In this document: positions 1 through 63,020 of the stretch, in pieces
How positions within the stretch are numbered: the stretch's first letter is position 1
How the letters are laid out: the number at the start of each line of letters is the position of its first letter
From: Astropecten irregularis
Taxonomy: Eukaryota; Echinodermata; Asteroidea; Paxillosida; Astropectinidae
DNA length: 64,000 nt
Assembly (NCBI GenBank): GCA_963971285.1
Contig: OZ020247.1
Coordinates: 16,202,614 to 16,266,613, forward strand
Reading direction: 5' to 3'
The notes under the pieces: generated by a model
Seen by the model: only the letters and a program-made list of their open reading frames with translations
What the model was told of the DNA's origin: nothing
Database searches by the model: none
Translations under genes and position numbers: made by a program

Positions 1-1017
1 ATGTAGTACGTGTATGAAAATTTCTATTGTGCAATATCATCGTCTGCGTGTTTGTAAACCGAGCAATTTGCAGCTTCGCCTACATCTACACACGAAAGAG
101 GGTTTTCCTCCCTCCTCTAAAATTGAATCTTCTCCTAAACTACCTTTTCATCACAAAAAAAAGCCATTTTAGTTTGTACAGGGAGCAAAAGTTGTCATGG
201 AGAATACACAGATAGCAAATTAAAAACGGTCTGTGAGTGATTTCTGACGGAGCGCGGTGGCTTAAGATATTAAAGGTCAGGACGAGACGATTATTACTTC
301 ACCGGCCGACGACGTCTCCCCATCACCCCACGTCTTCTCTTTCCATATCCCACTCCTGGTTTTGTCCTTAGAATTTGTTCATCGGTCTGATTCCGTCCCT
401 GCCGGAGGATAATTAATTGCACGTGGCCCTCGTGTAACCTCAAACATGTATGCAATCTTAGGGATGTAGTTTGGGAGGCCGGCGTTGGGATTGGTCTTAA
501 TGCGACAGCGTGGCAGTCAATAGAAGGATGATTTTGTGCTTGCTTGGCTGCTTATTATGTGGCCGTTTGTCAGATCTGTATTTTTTTTTCCAACTGTTTT
601 ATAGTCTGGAAGATTTTAGCTCTATTTCTTATTTTTATTCTTTATTCTTTGAACCTTTCTTGGCTTTATCTTTGGTTGAGTGATTGATTGAGTTATCTTG
701 ATTGATATTTTTTTATATTCAAATTGTTCTTTCCAGATTTGGATACTGGGTATAATTTAATATTATCATGCCTGCATAAATCCCAGACATCTCATTGGTA
801 GATCTTGATCACATGTCACCAATTTATCCATACTAGAATTTTCAGGGTGAGTTATTCTGCGTTAGGTTGCGCCCGCGTTAACGCGTGGGCATGTAAAACA
901 AATAATGAAGGTTTCAAATTTGTAGAATGTTATTCGCCTCGTGGAATGGAACAGTCCATCTGTCACCAAATGAAATGATTCTTCCCATTCTACTCATAAA
1001 GTAAACATTCATAATTC

Positions 1018-1110
1018 ATGTAATAATAGTAATAATAAGTATTTATGACAGCACCTTACATAAAAACTCAAAGCGCTTTAAAACGAACACAACCACAAAA
1101 AAGGTGATAA
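1018..1110. repeat. Dispersed repeat with TAA-rich end
   Basis: An (ATAATA)-type run is followed by a segment reading TTTATGACAGCACC and then CTCAAAGCGCTTTA. This combination is a common dispersed repeat end in marine invertebrate DNA as I recall it. Only one copy is seen in this window, so class and limits are uncertain. Confidence 0.3.
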
Positions 1111-2063
1111 ACAAAAATTAAAAAATATTAAACTACATGTTCTATCCCTAAACACATGTACACGTCAACATCACAAAGAAGACAAGTGCAGTGGCAACTA
1201 GACTTTCTGGGGAATCCTGGAGGCAGGAAACTTATGTTAAATACTTTTTCCACCCTACACAATTACACAACGACCCAAATTACATGTCAGAATAAGTTTG
1301 ATTCAATAACTCCCTTAAATGTTATAAATAGCAGACGGATAATCATTTAACCGATGGACGTAACAAGATACGCCATCAGGAATGATGCCCCGACTTGACG
1401 AAATGACTCACATTCAGAGGAGAAAAAAAAAATCAAATGAAGCTTTCAAACGGAGACTTCACATTTTCTTTTCACGCTGTCTTTAATAAATGTAAGTGCA
1501 TTTCTTTCTGCGCTCATTTCCTTTTAATGTTCGCGGATATCCGAGGCGGAACCTCGTCCCAGTTAGACGGCCGAGAATGTTCAAGGCAGCGGGGGAGCCC
1601 ATCAGACAACGGAATGAGTGAGAAGCGTCTGGCAGGATATCATTCATAAATAAAAAATCAGGGAATGGACCCCTCAAGAAGCCCCACCGAGTATAATTAG
1701 ACCGGGATGCGGAAAGCGATCTTACCCTACGAGAAACAAGACGATGTCGCGATGTTTCCTTTTCTCCACAACTACATGTTCTTCCACCCCCTTCCCCCCT
1801 ATCTCCTGGGGTCTGAGGTGATTTAGGCACGAGTTATCCTTCCTCGTTACCCGACACCGGCGTTGTCTCAAAAGGGAGACACGTTTCGTTGTCTTAATGG
1901 GGAGGTTGGGGAGGTTGGGAGATGAGGATGTTGAAACAAGGAGATTAGGAATTATCCCGAGACTGCGGGTTTTTTTCACAAACCGTGGGAGGATGATCAC
2001 CAAGAAGGGACAATGTTAATTCACAACCTGCTCCCACGGAATGAGACTCATGTATCATGTACA

Positions 2064-2168
2064 GGGGCCGCTTTCACGAAGCACTAAGATTGATCTTACA
2101 TGTAAGTGTGGTTTAATCCTAATTGCTAAGCAAAGTGTGATGTCACAATACAAAGCACTAAGGTGATA
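2064..2168. mobile_element. Palindromic MITE, family E (partial)
   Basis: Begins GGGGCCGCTTTCACGAAGC followed by ACTAAGATTGATCTTA and ends near AAAGCACTAAG. The complete relative is at 13387-13537. The right end here is degraded. Confidence 0.5.
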
Positions 2169-2689
2169 TACTAGTATGCTTTCCAACTGTTTTCACAGTT
2201 GGAAAGCATCCCCGAGATGCTGGTCACAAGTCAGACTTCGGTGTTGCTGCAAGCCTGCAACTTGCCAAGTACATGTACATGTCTACATAATTACAAAAGA
2301 AGTAATAGGTTTTGCAGAAACAAAGTCTCATATCCCTGCTTTATAATTTTAGCTGGTTTACAGTCTTACAGTATGTCAAAAGTACGGAAGTACCGTGAAG
2401 TGTTTTGTAGACAGAGTGCCTATGGGAGTCTGTGTACAACGTGTACAGTAAACATCTAGTCATCAACTGTCCTGGTATAATGTGTCATAATTATGACTAC
2501 TGGTTTCATAATGAGTCCTCTCTTCCGGTCTCTGGGGCAACAAAAATGCATTGACCAATCAACTCGCTGTGTGTAAGCATGACTGCCATCTCCAACCCCG
2601 GGCTGCTAAAAGCCTGCTATTTTCTTGTCTCTAACCCACCCCCCCCTCCCCCACTGATCTTGACACCAATATGTACCACCAGTCTTGGA

Positions 2690-3400
2690 GTATTTGTAAT
2701 TGTACTCAAGTACAACTCAAGTACAAGTATACATGGACATACTTGACCTGTACTTGATTAAAAGTACTCGGAAATAAATATATACTTGGCCCGTACTCGA
2801 TCCCATGTACTCGAATTCTGGGAGTACTCGACCATTTACACATGTAGCGCAAATTTCATTTTTGTTACAAATTTCACGGTTGATTATGTTGACGAATTCC
2901 GATAAATTTTACAATGGGGGATACGGTATGAAGATCATCAGGAGTTACATTAAGTATCAAATGGAGTAAGCAGCATAGTGCCATTTGCAAGGTTTGTTAT
3001 GCAAGAATTTCAGAGAAGAGTGGCACAACGTCCAACTTCAATAAACATCTTTGTGAAACAAACTGTATTTTTTGGCATTATGCATTGGCACTGTGCATAC
3101 AGGGACATGTAGGTCTCAATTTGTTGGAGCAGGCTCACATTTATATAGCATCCTGAGAATGAGTATAGTGTTGCTGTTGCCTGCTTATTCATTCAGGTAG
3201 AATGCCTTTCAGTGACCAGAAACTGCTACTAACAATTTGGTGAATTTGATCCTTATACCGATCCTCTTTAAGCCTCATTTTGCTGGAGCAGGCTCCTCCT
3301 GAGAGTGATGATAAGTCTGGCTGTTGCCTATCTGGATTCAATCCAGTAGAAAAGCAATCAGTGACCAGAACCCGATACCGACCAACTGATTTAGTATGTT
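2690..3400 (+). mobile_element. hAT transposon relic with BED zinc finger
   Basis: From about 2940 to 3060 one plus frame reads KWSKQHSAICKVCYARIS then EKSGTTSNFNKHL, with the CxxC and TSNxxKHL pattern of the BED zinc finger found at the N-terminus of hAT transposases. Upstream, 2690-2830 has several degenerate GTACTCG/GTACTTG motifs, as in hAT subterminal repeats. Downstream, 3116-3238 and 3276-3395 are a diverged direct duplication sharing GGAGCAGGCTC and CAGTGACCAGAA. The rest of the transposase is missing. Confidence 0.5.
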
Positions 3401-3958
3401 ACGGTCTGCTAAGGCTCCCGGATGGAACAGATAAATCATATGGCTAGCTCATGTGACTTTTGTGAGGGCCTACATGTACATGTCTCACTCGCAGTCTCAG
3501 GGCAGTGGAGAAATATCCTAGATAGCCTCCTGCAGTGAAGTGTACATTAACAGTGTATATTGAACTTGTACAATGCATGTATATGTTCATCATTAAAATG
3601 ATGATGACTGGTGCAATGAGTTCCATGTGATTCAAAATGTGCATGTCTTTTAGGGGCGGGGATAGTGGGAGTCACTAGGAGGGGGGGGGGGGGGGGTCTG
3701 AGAAGGGTGTGGTCCCATCTCCATCCCAGAAATTGCACCTGATGGTAGAAATTGTGACACTCTTTGCCAACATTTGAAACTCTAGGAGGAGACAAGGGTT
3801 TGAATAAAAAAATAATGGAAAATGAAAACGGTCTGTAACGGTCATACTTTGGTAAAGTAGATAGAACAGATGTGGTCTGTTCATAATTTGATTTGTCATG
3901 AAATAAAATAATTGATCAATGGAAACAGTAGAAGACAGCGAAAAACTTTTTTTTTTAC

Positions 3959-17775
<13,817 letters not shown>

Positions 17776-17879
17776 CACTCAAGGCTCCAAAAGCTTTTTA
17801 TTTGACGAAGCGAAGACAAGAAAAACGCCTACAAATTCTCAACGAAATGATATTCCCGTTTCTCTCAAGGAAGCTGCCA

Positions 17880-17930
17880 TGTTGTTTTGCACAACTGCGC
17901 ATGCGGTGTGCCCTTTCGGCCTGTCAAGTT
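17880..17930 (-). promoter_or_regulatory. NRF1-like motif upstream of LZTR1
   Basis: Read on the minus strand, 17907-17896 is ACCGCATGCGCA, matching 10 of 12 positions of the NRF1 palindrome with an intact GCATGCGCA core. It sits about 120-130 bp upstream of the LZTR1 ATG. No TATA box is apparent, so a TATA-less promoter driven by this site is plausible but unproven. Confidence 0.4.
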
Positions 17931-18289
17931 TTTAGTGGACTTGTCCAAGTCCTTTGAAGTCAGTTGTTCGAGTCATCTTTTCTGCACGAGGTCATAATAG
18001 TCCACCAAGTTGGTCTACCGTCCATAGCCAAACAAAAGCAATCAATCTTTTCAAAATGTTAATGATGATGAACAATTTACAAGTTGAGCTGAGGTAAAAT
18101 GTCTTCTGTTTTTTTTTTCCGGGGGGGGGGGGGGGGATTTGCAAATCAGGCATAAAATAGATTCGCGGCCACAGAGCAGCATCCACACTTTGTGGATGTC
18201 TGATCCATCCAGCATGTAGGACCTACATGTAAAAAACTAAAATTCGAGCTCAATCAGACATCTGAGAAATAGCGAAAACCCGACTCAAT

Positions 18290-18454
18290 TTTTCTTATAA
18301 AGCATAAAGAATGGTTTTGATCTTTATACCCAATTATTTCAGCAGTATGTTTCTATACTGCACCAGTGCATCATCTTCATATCCTGAAAGTTATACGTAA
18401 ATCTATAAACATTTCTGTTTGGGTATGTTACGATTCATATACTGTATCTTTAAG
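18290..18454. mobile_element. MITE family B, truncated copy
   Basis: Only the half with TTTTGATCTTTATACC, CATCATCTTCATATCCTG and TATACTGTATCTTTAAG is present. Confidence 0.5.
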
Positions 18455-18749
18455 TTTCTTTTTTGAAGAAATTTGATGAAGTCTCTTCAAAAGGTAAGAA
18501 TAAGTTGGTAATCTGAGTTAAAAACTTAAAATGCAGGATAGGAGCAAATTAGTCCAGCCATTTCTTTTCGTATAACTATAACGTTCTTATTAAGCAGGAT
18601 TCGTCGACGGTTATTAGTGAGAAAGAATTTCTAATGAATATTTTTCCTTACTTCAAATGGAATTTGTCACTGCTGCAATGACGATAGGCCTAAATTGTTA
18701 TATAACTGATAATTAGGTCATGTTCTAGTTTGATATCGGGCCCCGCGTC

Positions 18750-19115
18750 CCTAGTATTGGAGACCAGAAACTGAAACACGGTCCGCACAGTGACTGTCGG
18801 AACTCGGAAATGAAGACCGTATTTCTTTATCTTAATGCCCTGAGACATATTCCTCGGGTTAATCTCCGGGACCTGTCATCGACGAGGACCTGGCGACTTT
18901 GCGACGACCGTACGTCCTCGCCGACACAAAGGGAGCTTTATACGGCCGAGCAAGAGCATCATCCACCGGCAATTTGTCGGATGTCCCTCGGACCCCCGAG
19001 GTCAACGGCCCCTGTCATACAGGCGACCCTGCCCGGGAGGCGCTCTGCCGCTCTGGCCTTCAGTTGCCGGCTGGGGCCTGGTTCTCTCATGGTTCTCTCG
19101 ACCAGTCATTCTGGG
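18750..19115 (+). other. GC-rich exon-like block of unknown identity
   Basis: This segment is much GC-richer than its flanks, is open in two plus frames between about 18863 and 19115, and ends at a good donor-like CTGGGTGAGT. I do not recognise either translation, and no acceptor or convincing start codon ties it to a neighbour. It could be a 5' exon, an unannotated gene fragment or a CpG-rich regulatory block. Confidence 0.25.
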
Positions 19116-19157
19116 TGAGTGATGATCTCGTTAGAACTGCTAATGATCAACTGTCGA

Positions 19158-19546
19158 TATTTAACCGTGAGCTCATAATTGGCGACTTATGGAGGGTAAT
19201 GAAGGGCAAAGTGGTCTGATGGTTGAAATCTGTTACCGAAGTCCGAATCACTACCAACAACTCTGTAAATGGGTCCAATTTAAACAGTAATGGCAAAAAC
19301 TTACCCTCTTTGATACCCAAAATGTGATCATAATATGTAACCCCATCACCATGTTTAACCATGAGCTCATAATTGGCAACATAATGGAGGGTAATGAAGG
19401 GCAAAGTGGTCCGGTGGAAACTTGTTACCGAATCAGTACGAAAAACTCTGTCAATGGACCCAATTTAAACAGCATTGGCAAAAACCGACCCTCTTTGAAA
19501 CCCGAATTTCGAAATGTGACCGTATGTAACCCACAACGCCAAAGTT
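19158..19546. repeat. 193-bp tandem duplication
   Basis: Two direct copies starting TTTAACCGTGAGCTCATAAT and TTTAACCATGAGCTCATAAT (near 19158 and 19353). Both contain GGAGGGTAATGAAGGGC and a following TTTAAACAG block. They differ by scattered substitutions. Confidence 0.75.
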
Positions 19547-19654
19547 AACACTGTGCTCCAGAGCTGCATTTAGTTGATGGTTTGTTGCAAATTTGGCCCA
19601 GAGCATAGATGGAGGAAGCCAGACGAGGATTGAGAATTACAGTCATTATTTGAA

Positions 19655-20005
19655 CGTAATCATCAAATAACCACGAGGGAAACCGATTAAAATTAAAGTC
19701 ATTAAAAGTGAACAAAGAACAATTTAACTGGAGCGGGATTCGAACAGGCGACCTCCTGAATACCCGTACAGAGGCTCGGCTCTACCACTGACCATAGAGG
19801 AAGGAAACAGACTGAGCTATCCATCCCTATACGTTGGTGGTGTCCCGAAGTAGTCAATATCTTTGTCCGTTTGGAAGTCAGAAGCCATGAAACCACGCAC
19901 ACATCACCATATCCCAAGGATAATTTCATCCGGACCACGCAGCAATGCTGTATAACCTGAGAAGGGTACATGGGGATCACTCAAAGAGGATATACGGCTT
20001 TTTAA
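19655..20005 (-). mobile_element. tRNA-derived SINE, copy 1
   Basis: The minus strand has a B-box-like GTTCGAATCCCGCTCCAGT after a tRNA-like segment interrupted by about 25 extra bases, then the tail TTTTCTTTGTTCACTTTTAA-like sequence and CTCGTGGTTATTTGATG. The conserved part extends on the 5' side to AATTAAAAAGCCGTAT. Confidence 0.65.
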
Positions 20006-20584
20006 TTAATATTATTTGAACATGTGAGGAACTCCATCCACACAAAAGCCTCATACAATGCAGTTTCAAAACGCAATATAGCATTAGGCACTGGCAACTC
20101 AAGAGCGACGAGTCTGGGACAGAATTGCCAACTTTTAACTATATATGAGATACGTTCACTGACTGATAATATCAATAAATTATTATTGATCTGCTAATCC
20201 GACCCGCATTTTTGTTTGAAACCTACTAAATCTCTGAGTTTTTACGGATATCATAAACTTCTCACGGGCAAAGCACCATAAAACTTGTGACGATCTTTGC
20301 TTGATTACTGAATTGCCTTGAGTGTCAAGGACAGATATAGCACGGGTAGGGAAAAGACAATGTAGCGAAATATCTGTCCCATCAAGGACGTAGGCCTACC
20401 TACATCTTTGCAGTGGGTGGTCGAACCACAAAGCATTCTTTCTTTCTTTTCATAAAGCGCAAAGGTTAAATCAAGCAAAACAACCAACTTATACATTTAC
20501 TGATATGCAGTTATTTTAATTCTTGGCGCTGATTGATGTATACCGATGGTTTCACCCGAACGCGCAAGGAGGATGACCTTCACT

Positions 20585-20690
20585 TCACGACAGGCCGAGG
20601 CTGGGCTCGAACCCACGGCCTACGGAGTTCAACACAAATATCTTGAGTTCCGATACAGTAATAATACCATCACGCATGCCAGGGAGGCAA
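20585..20690 (-). mobile_element. tRNA-like SINE fragment
   Basis: On the minus strand GTGGGTTCGAGCCCAGCC gives a B box, preceded by CAAGATATTTGTGTTGAACT. It resembles the tRNA-like part at 56862-56945. Confidence 0.4.
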
Positions 20691-20797
20691 TCACGGCACT
20701 AGCTATACATAAAGTTGCTTGATTTCTAGCAAGTGTATTTTGGAAACTCTTCCGAATCGTCTGAAGTTCATCTTCTTGCTGAATGCCACTGGCCTCA

Positions 20798-20932
20798 AGT
20801 CGATTTCACAAAACCGTCATCGTAACTTACTATCAATTGTACGACCTATGATGCATTGCAGCCCTATACATAGGATACGATGGGTCATCCTTCGTAATTG
20901 AGTTACGATCAATCGGAGGGCATCGTGAAATC
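20798..20932. mobile_element. MITE family A, copy 3
   Basis: Begins AGTCGATTTCACAAAACCG and ends GGCATCGTGAAATCA, in inverse orientation relative to copy 1. The central block is GATGCATTGCAGCCC. Confidence 0.65.
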
Positions 20933-22364
20933 AAAACAAAACAAAAACCACTTGCATATAGGCCTGCGCCTAGCCCAAGTTCCGTAAATATTCCTAGGCG
21001 AAATATTGTTTGGTTGCCAAGTTTACACCTATCTCTTCAAAACCTGTTTCCTTTCAAAACCTAGTAGATTATTGTTTGCCCTTTCGCCCGTGCGATGCAG
21101 GCTATTAGATAATGCACCGAGGAAGGGAAAAGAAGCAGCATAATAATTCATAGTTTCTACTTTTAAGTCGATGAACGATCAGGCCTTACTAATGGATTAT
21201 TATGTTTTTAGGGTCAGTGACTCAATTCGCCAAAAGGGCATTGTGCCGTCATGGGGCCAGGGCAGGTAGTTATTTTATTGTTGAGGAAATAAAGGGCGAT
21301 GGACCGGGTTTAAAAAAGGCAATTTTTAATACCCAGACGCACTTTGATATAAGAGAGGAATCAATCACTATAACAAATGCTGGTATTTACTGTCAAACTT
21401 TGAAGTTCAGGGGGAACTAGCGTGAAAATGAAATAAAGCATTTACTTTATGCACCGTTGAGGTATAGTTTTCCCCTGGTGCAAACACTTATGGGACAGTA
21501 ATTACATGTATAACCTTTGATTGTTTTCCTGCTTTTTATTATTTCTTCAAGTTTGTTTTTAATGAAGTACCTCAGTGTTCTCGACATGAGTGCTCCATCA
21601 ACGCCGCTGGTTAGTAAAGAGTGAACACCCCTCGTGTGCAGTAAACTAGTCCAAAGTGCTCAAGCCTCTGCTTATGTTGAATATTATGCGCAGGCGGTTC
21701 CACGGGTGACGGATTGGGGATGACTCACGCGCGTACGGGGGTCGGTCGGTTAAATATAGACGCAGTAAATTATTTTTTCCCTTGCTGTGGATTGGGCCCG
21801 TATCGCAAGGTACTCGTGTGTTTTTCCAGCTCACCGTACAGTGTACATGTTTGTACAGGTACGTTTGATAGGCACATGAGCCGTGCATGCAGTGAGTGTC
21901 CTCGTTTGTCGTGGGTACGTACGTCAGGCTCGCTCAACCTGTACTTGTCCTGAACAATGGGCCCTATTCTTCAGCCGTGACTAAGGGGCACTCACGGGTA
22001 CACACAGCGGGCAACCAACCCACAAAACTGCAATCCTGAGCAGTGGCATCATAAACCCACGAAACCCATGGATGATGGAGTACTTTATATGATGTGTTCT
22101 TCGCCTTGCTTCGGGTGACATATAAATCTTCAGGTAATATAGGCCTAACCACGCAAAAAAATCGAGGCGGAAGTATATTACTCGGGATTAGGACTAGGAG
22201 AACGCAGCGCGCCGATCGACAACACGGACGGGACGATATCGCACGAAGCACGGCCGGGTGAGTCTGCCAGCGTCCGGTGCTTGGGAGTCTAGTAGTGTGT
22301 GTATATTATTGTGTACATCCGGCCCTATTTCTGCCGGTAATATACTTACAACAAACAGAGCATT

Positions 22365-59741
<37,377 letters not shown>

Positions 59742-60190
59742 GACCTCCGCGCAGCATTTTGATCTGAACTCCTCAAACAAAAAGTTCTGCAGCTCAAGTT
59801 GAGTGGTATAATAAATTTCTTATTGCTCTATCATTATGTGAATATGGTATCATTGGAAAACATGATTATCCCTCTTTACAATGATGTGTCATTTGTTATG
59901 CTAATGTAATCGTGGACTGTACAGTCCTGATAAATATGCAACAATGTCAAAAATGAAATATTGCAAAATTCCTTGTTTTCAGTAGTGAATTCCCAATCGT
60001 TTTAAAAGATGGACTGGGTTTGAATGGTGTTGATGCGCTGATGCGTGTAAGCACGATCCAAAAATGATGTATTCTCATTTACAGTTTGCAACATTTCACT
60101 TCTGACTTTGCCCTTTATTCAGGAGAATTGCACATTCCATGATTCCATAATCACAAAAGATGACACACCATTGTAAAGAGGAATAATAAA
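59742..60190 (+). terminator. MMP 3' UTR with candidate poly(A) signals
   Basis: After the stop the sequence becomes AT-rich with no coding signal. AATAAA hexamers occur at 59810-59815 and 60185-60190. Which is used cannot be decided from sequence alone. Confidence 0.45.
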
Positions 60191-60838
60191 GCTTTCCAAT
60201 GATACCAGATTCACCGTTCATACAACAGTACCAAACAAGATATCATCCCTCAAACTTGAGTTGCAGAAATTGTTTGAGGAGTTTATGTCACTGTGTACGC
60301 AACTTTGTGTGTTTCATTTTTAAAAAGCTTAAACTTAAGAACAAAAACAAAAGGAGAAGACCGATAAAAAATGCTGCATATTCTGTATCGTTGTGTGTTT
60401 ATAGGGAGAGCTTTTCAAGTATAACCAGTTGCAGGGTATAGACTGGGACGGGTCGTTGTATTGATGTTGCCGCTGTAGATCATCAGTTCCACCGAAGTGG
60501 TTTTCGGTTTGTATTTTAGGAGCTGTTAAAAGTCTGAGGGGAAATTCTTCAGTTGTAGGCCTACCCTTAGCAAACACGCACCCGTTGGGCTGAAATCGTT
60601 GCAAAAAGGGAAGGTTTCAATCACCAGTTACCATGGGAATTGGTGAGAATTGAAAAAGGTCCCTTACAGAGCCAGAAGTAGAGGGTCTGATCTCGTGATG
60701 CAGTATAATGTGACTGCTCGGCGTTTCAATGACGCATCGTTCCCAACATTTAGACAGGAAAGCCAATAGACTGGCCCCTTCAATTTGGTTCAACCTGGTT
60801 CGAAAACACCCACAATCAGTCTAGTCACAGTCTCATCC

Positions 60839-61197
60839 TAAAGGTCCTATCATACTTTGGTAGCATACCGAAACGGAAATCTTCACAGATAACTTACAGG
60901 GTATAAAGATGGCGTACCATTACCATTTTTTTTCAGCCTGAAATACTGTACCGTATTTACCCTGAAAAGAATAAAACCAATGACTAAAAACAATTTTGAA
61001 TCTTCGAATGTATCAAAAATAACGGTGAAAAAGATTTTTGAAATACCGTGGATTTAAACTGTTTTCTCAAAAAGTGGGCACCGTATGGGACTGAAAATTT
61101 CACAGATGACTGTTAGTGTTACTGTGTCTTCCTTGATGTTTTTGCCCATGAATCTGCATTTCTTTGACAAAAACCAAAGTATGAAATTTCCTTTCAA
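60839..61197. mobile_element. MITE family B, copy 10
   Basis: From AAAGGTCCTATCATACTTTG to CAAAGTATGAAATTTCCTTT, in the MMP 3' flank. Confidence 0.65.
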
Positions 61198-62377
61198 CCT
61201 GATATCGCCGGTTACACCAAGTGGAACTATAGCTGTTTGTTCATTTTGTGGTGAAGGGTACATTATAAACTGCAGGCTTATTTCCAAGCACTTTGGTATC
61301 TGGGGGCAGAACTTAATATGAAATATACAGTGTATTCAAGTATAATGTTCTTTTCATCAATGTGGTGCTATTTAACGATATTAAGTATTCATTATACCAG
61401 TATTGATTCTGTAAGTAATGTATAAGTACGAGCTTGTATTTCTTAATAAAGTAGTTACAGGGTATACAAAGCTATTGTTGCATGAGTTAAGGGCATTTGA
61501 CTGACCTTTTGAACTTTGAACCCGTGACCCCTGGATGGAATGAGCTTCATCATATTTTGGAGTCGGGTGCCAGCCAGCGGTTATAAGCATTAGCGATGGG
61601 GTTCGTAGTTAGGGCTTCGGCTTTGGTCAAACGCATTATCTTTGGTTACCAGAGCTAGAGATTGTAACTCTGTACCAAGTCATTTTCTTTCTTTAAAGGG
61701 CGGCTGCTGTGCTTTTTTTTATTAAGGTTATTTTATTGCCTTCATACAGAGAATATACTGACAGATAATGAATGGCAAGTCTTATTTTGGTTTCAAACCA
61801 GCATTTGGTTTTCCTTTGAATGGCTTTGTAAAACGGGGGATTTTCATGCATACTCATGTAGGGAACCAACAGCAAAAATATAATGAAAAAACATAAGAAA
61901 TGAAGAGGCAAACTTGACCTACAGAAATGGTTTGGTAAAAAAATTACATCACCAGTTAAGTGAAAGGAACATATTTGGCAAAATAAAACCCATGAGGAAG
62001 AAAAGGTCTGTCAGAAAACCTATAAAACAACCGCAACTTTCTGTGCACAAATCAATTGGGTTATTGCTCTCAGTTCCCCAGATGACATCACAGTTTTGCT
62101 CATGAATATGGAAATGCTAATTAGCATACAAACCAAAAAACCTGTTTTTAACCCTCAATCAGTGTGAGGAACAGGGTAAAATCACAGTCCCCATGTACAG
62201 TTTTTTTATTGGTACATGTTCAAGCCATAATATTCCCATTGTAGAGACCCTTTAATTCAGTAACAGTATTATGAACTCTTGACAATGGCATGTTTTTATT
62301 GGGGTGTCTTTGTACACAATTTTCCAGCTAGTTATTTTAGCAGCATAACGAGAATTAAAGTCTCTTTTGTACACCCT

Positions 62378-62528
62378 GGGGTCGATTTCATGAAGCCCTT
62401 ACGATCTATCGTAACTCGAGTTACGAAGGATAACTCATCGTATCTTAGTAATCCTACGGAGGGCTAGAATGCATCATAGCTCCTACGATTGATAGTAAGA
62501 TAAGATGAGTTTAGTGAAATCGACCCCT
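62378..62528. mobile_element. MITE family A, copy in right-end cluster
   Basis: Starts GGGGTCGATTTCATGAAGCC and ends TAGTGAAATCGACCCCTGG. Confidence 0.7.
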
Positions 62529-62578
62529 GGTTACAGTTATTAATGGTATACGTTTTGTTATTTTTGTGAATGTAATCG

Positions 62579-62720
62579 AGGTCAATTTAACGAAGCCCTA
62601 TGATCGATCGTAACTCGAGTTACGAAGGATAAGCCATCGGATCCTATACGTGGGGCTGCAATCCATCATAGCTCCTACGATTGATAGTAAGTTACGATGA
62701 GTTTGGTGAAATCGACACCC
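62579..62720. mobile_element. MITE family A, second copy in right-end cluster
   Basis: Starts AGGTCAATTTAACGAAGCCC and ends TTGGTGAAATCGACACCC. Same orientation as its neighbours. Confidence 0.7.
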
Positions 62721-62885
62721 GGCACCACACTATGAACGAAAAGGACTGTGTACAACTGTACATGTACATTATCATAATCACTGGCAAGCTTATCCCAAAA
62801 GTACAAGGCAGTATATTCCCGAAAAGGGGTGCGGAAGGGGCTATAGCACGGCTATGCATAAAAGTCTGCCAAATTCAAAGGATAT

Positions 62886-63020
62886 GGGGTCGATTTCACA
62901 AAGCCCTACGATCGATCGTATCTCGGGTTACGAAGGATAACCCATCGTAGAGGATGCATCAAAATGCATCAAAAGTCCTACGATTGATAGTAAGTTGCGA
63001 TGAGTTTGGTGAAATCGACC
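62886..63020. mobile_element. MITE family A, third copy in right-end cluster
   Basis: Starts GGGGTCGATTTCACAAAGCC and ends TTGGTGAAATCGACC. It contains a small local duplication, ATGCATCAAAATGCATCAAA. Confidence 0.7.

Larger units (their letters stand above)
1..3958. other. LZTR1 intron 4 (partial)
   Basis: No further LZTR1 exon is recognisable here on the minus strand. Bases 1-1017 show only AT-rich single-copy-looking sequence. Repeats further right are listed separately. A run of 16 or more G lies near 3681-3697. Confidence 0.6.
17776..22364. other. Intergenic region between divergent LZTR1 and MMP genes
   Basis: About 4.6 kb separates the two start codons and must hold both promoters and 5' UTRs. 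It contains a partial family-B MITE (18290-18454), a GC-rich exon-like block (about 18750-19115), a 193-bp tandem duplication, a SINE, a tRNA-like stretch and a family-A MITE. The last 200 bp before the MMP ATG are GC-richer than the surroundings. I found no clear TATA box for either gene. Confidence 0.6.

Noticed and set aside
3675..3958. Extension of the minus-strand frame beyond LZTR1 exon 4
   Set aside because: It reads through a clear gtaaaa donor into a poly-Lys and C-rich intron sequence unlike any kelch repeat.
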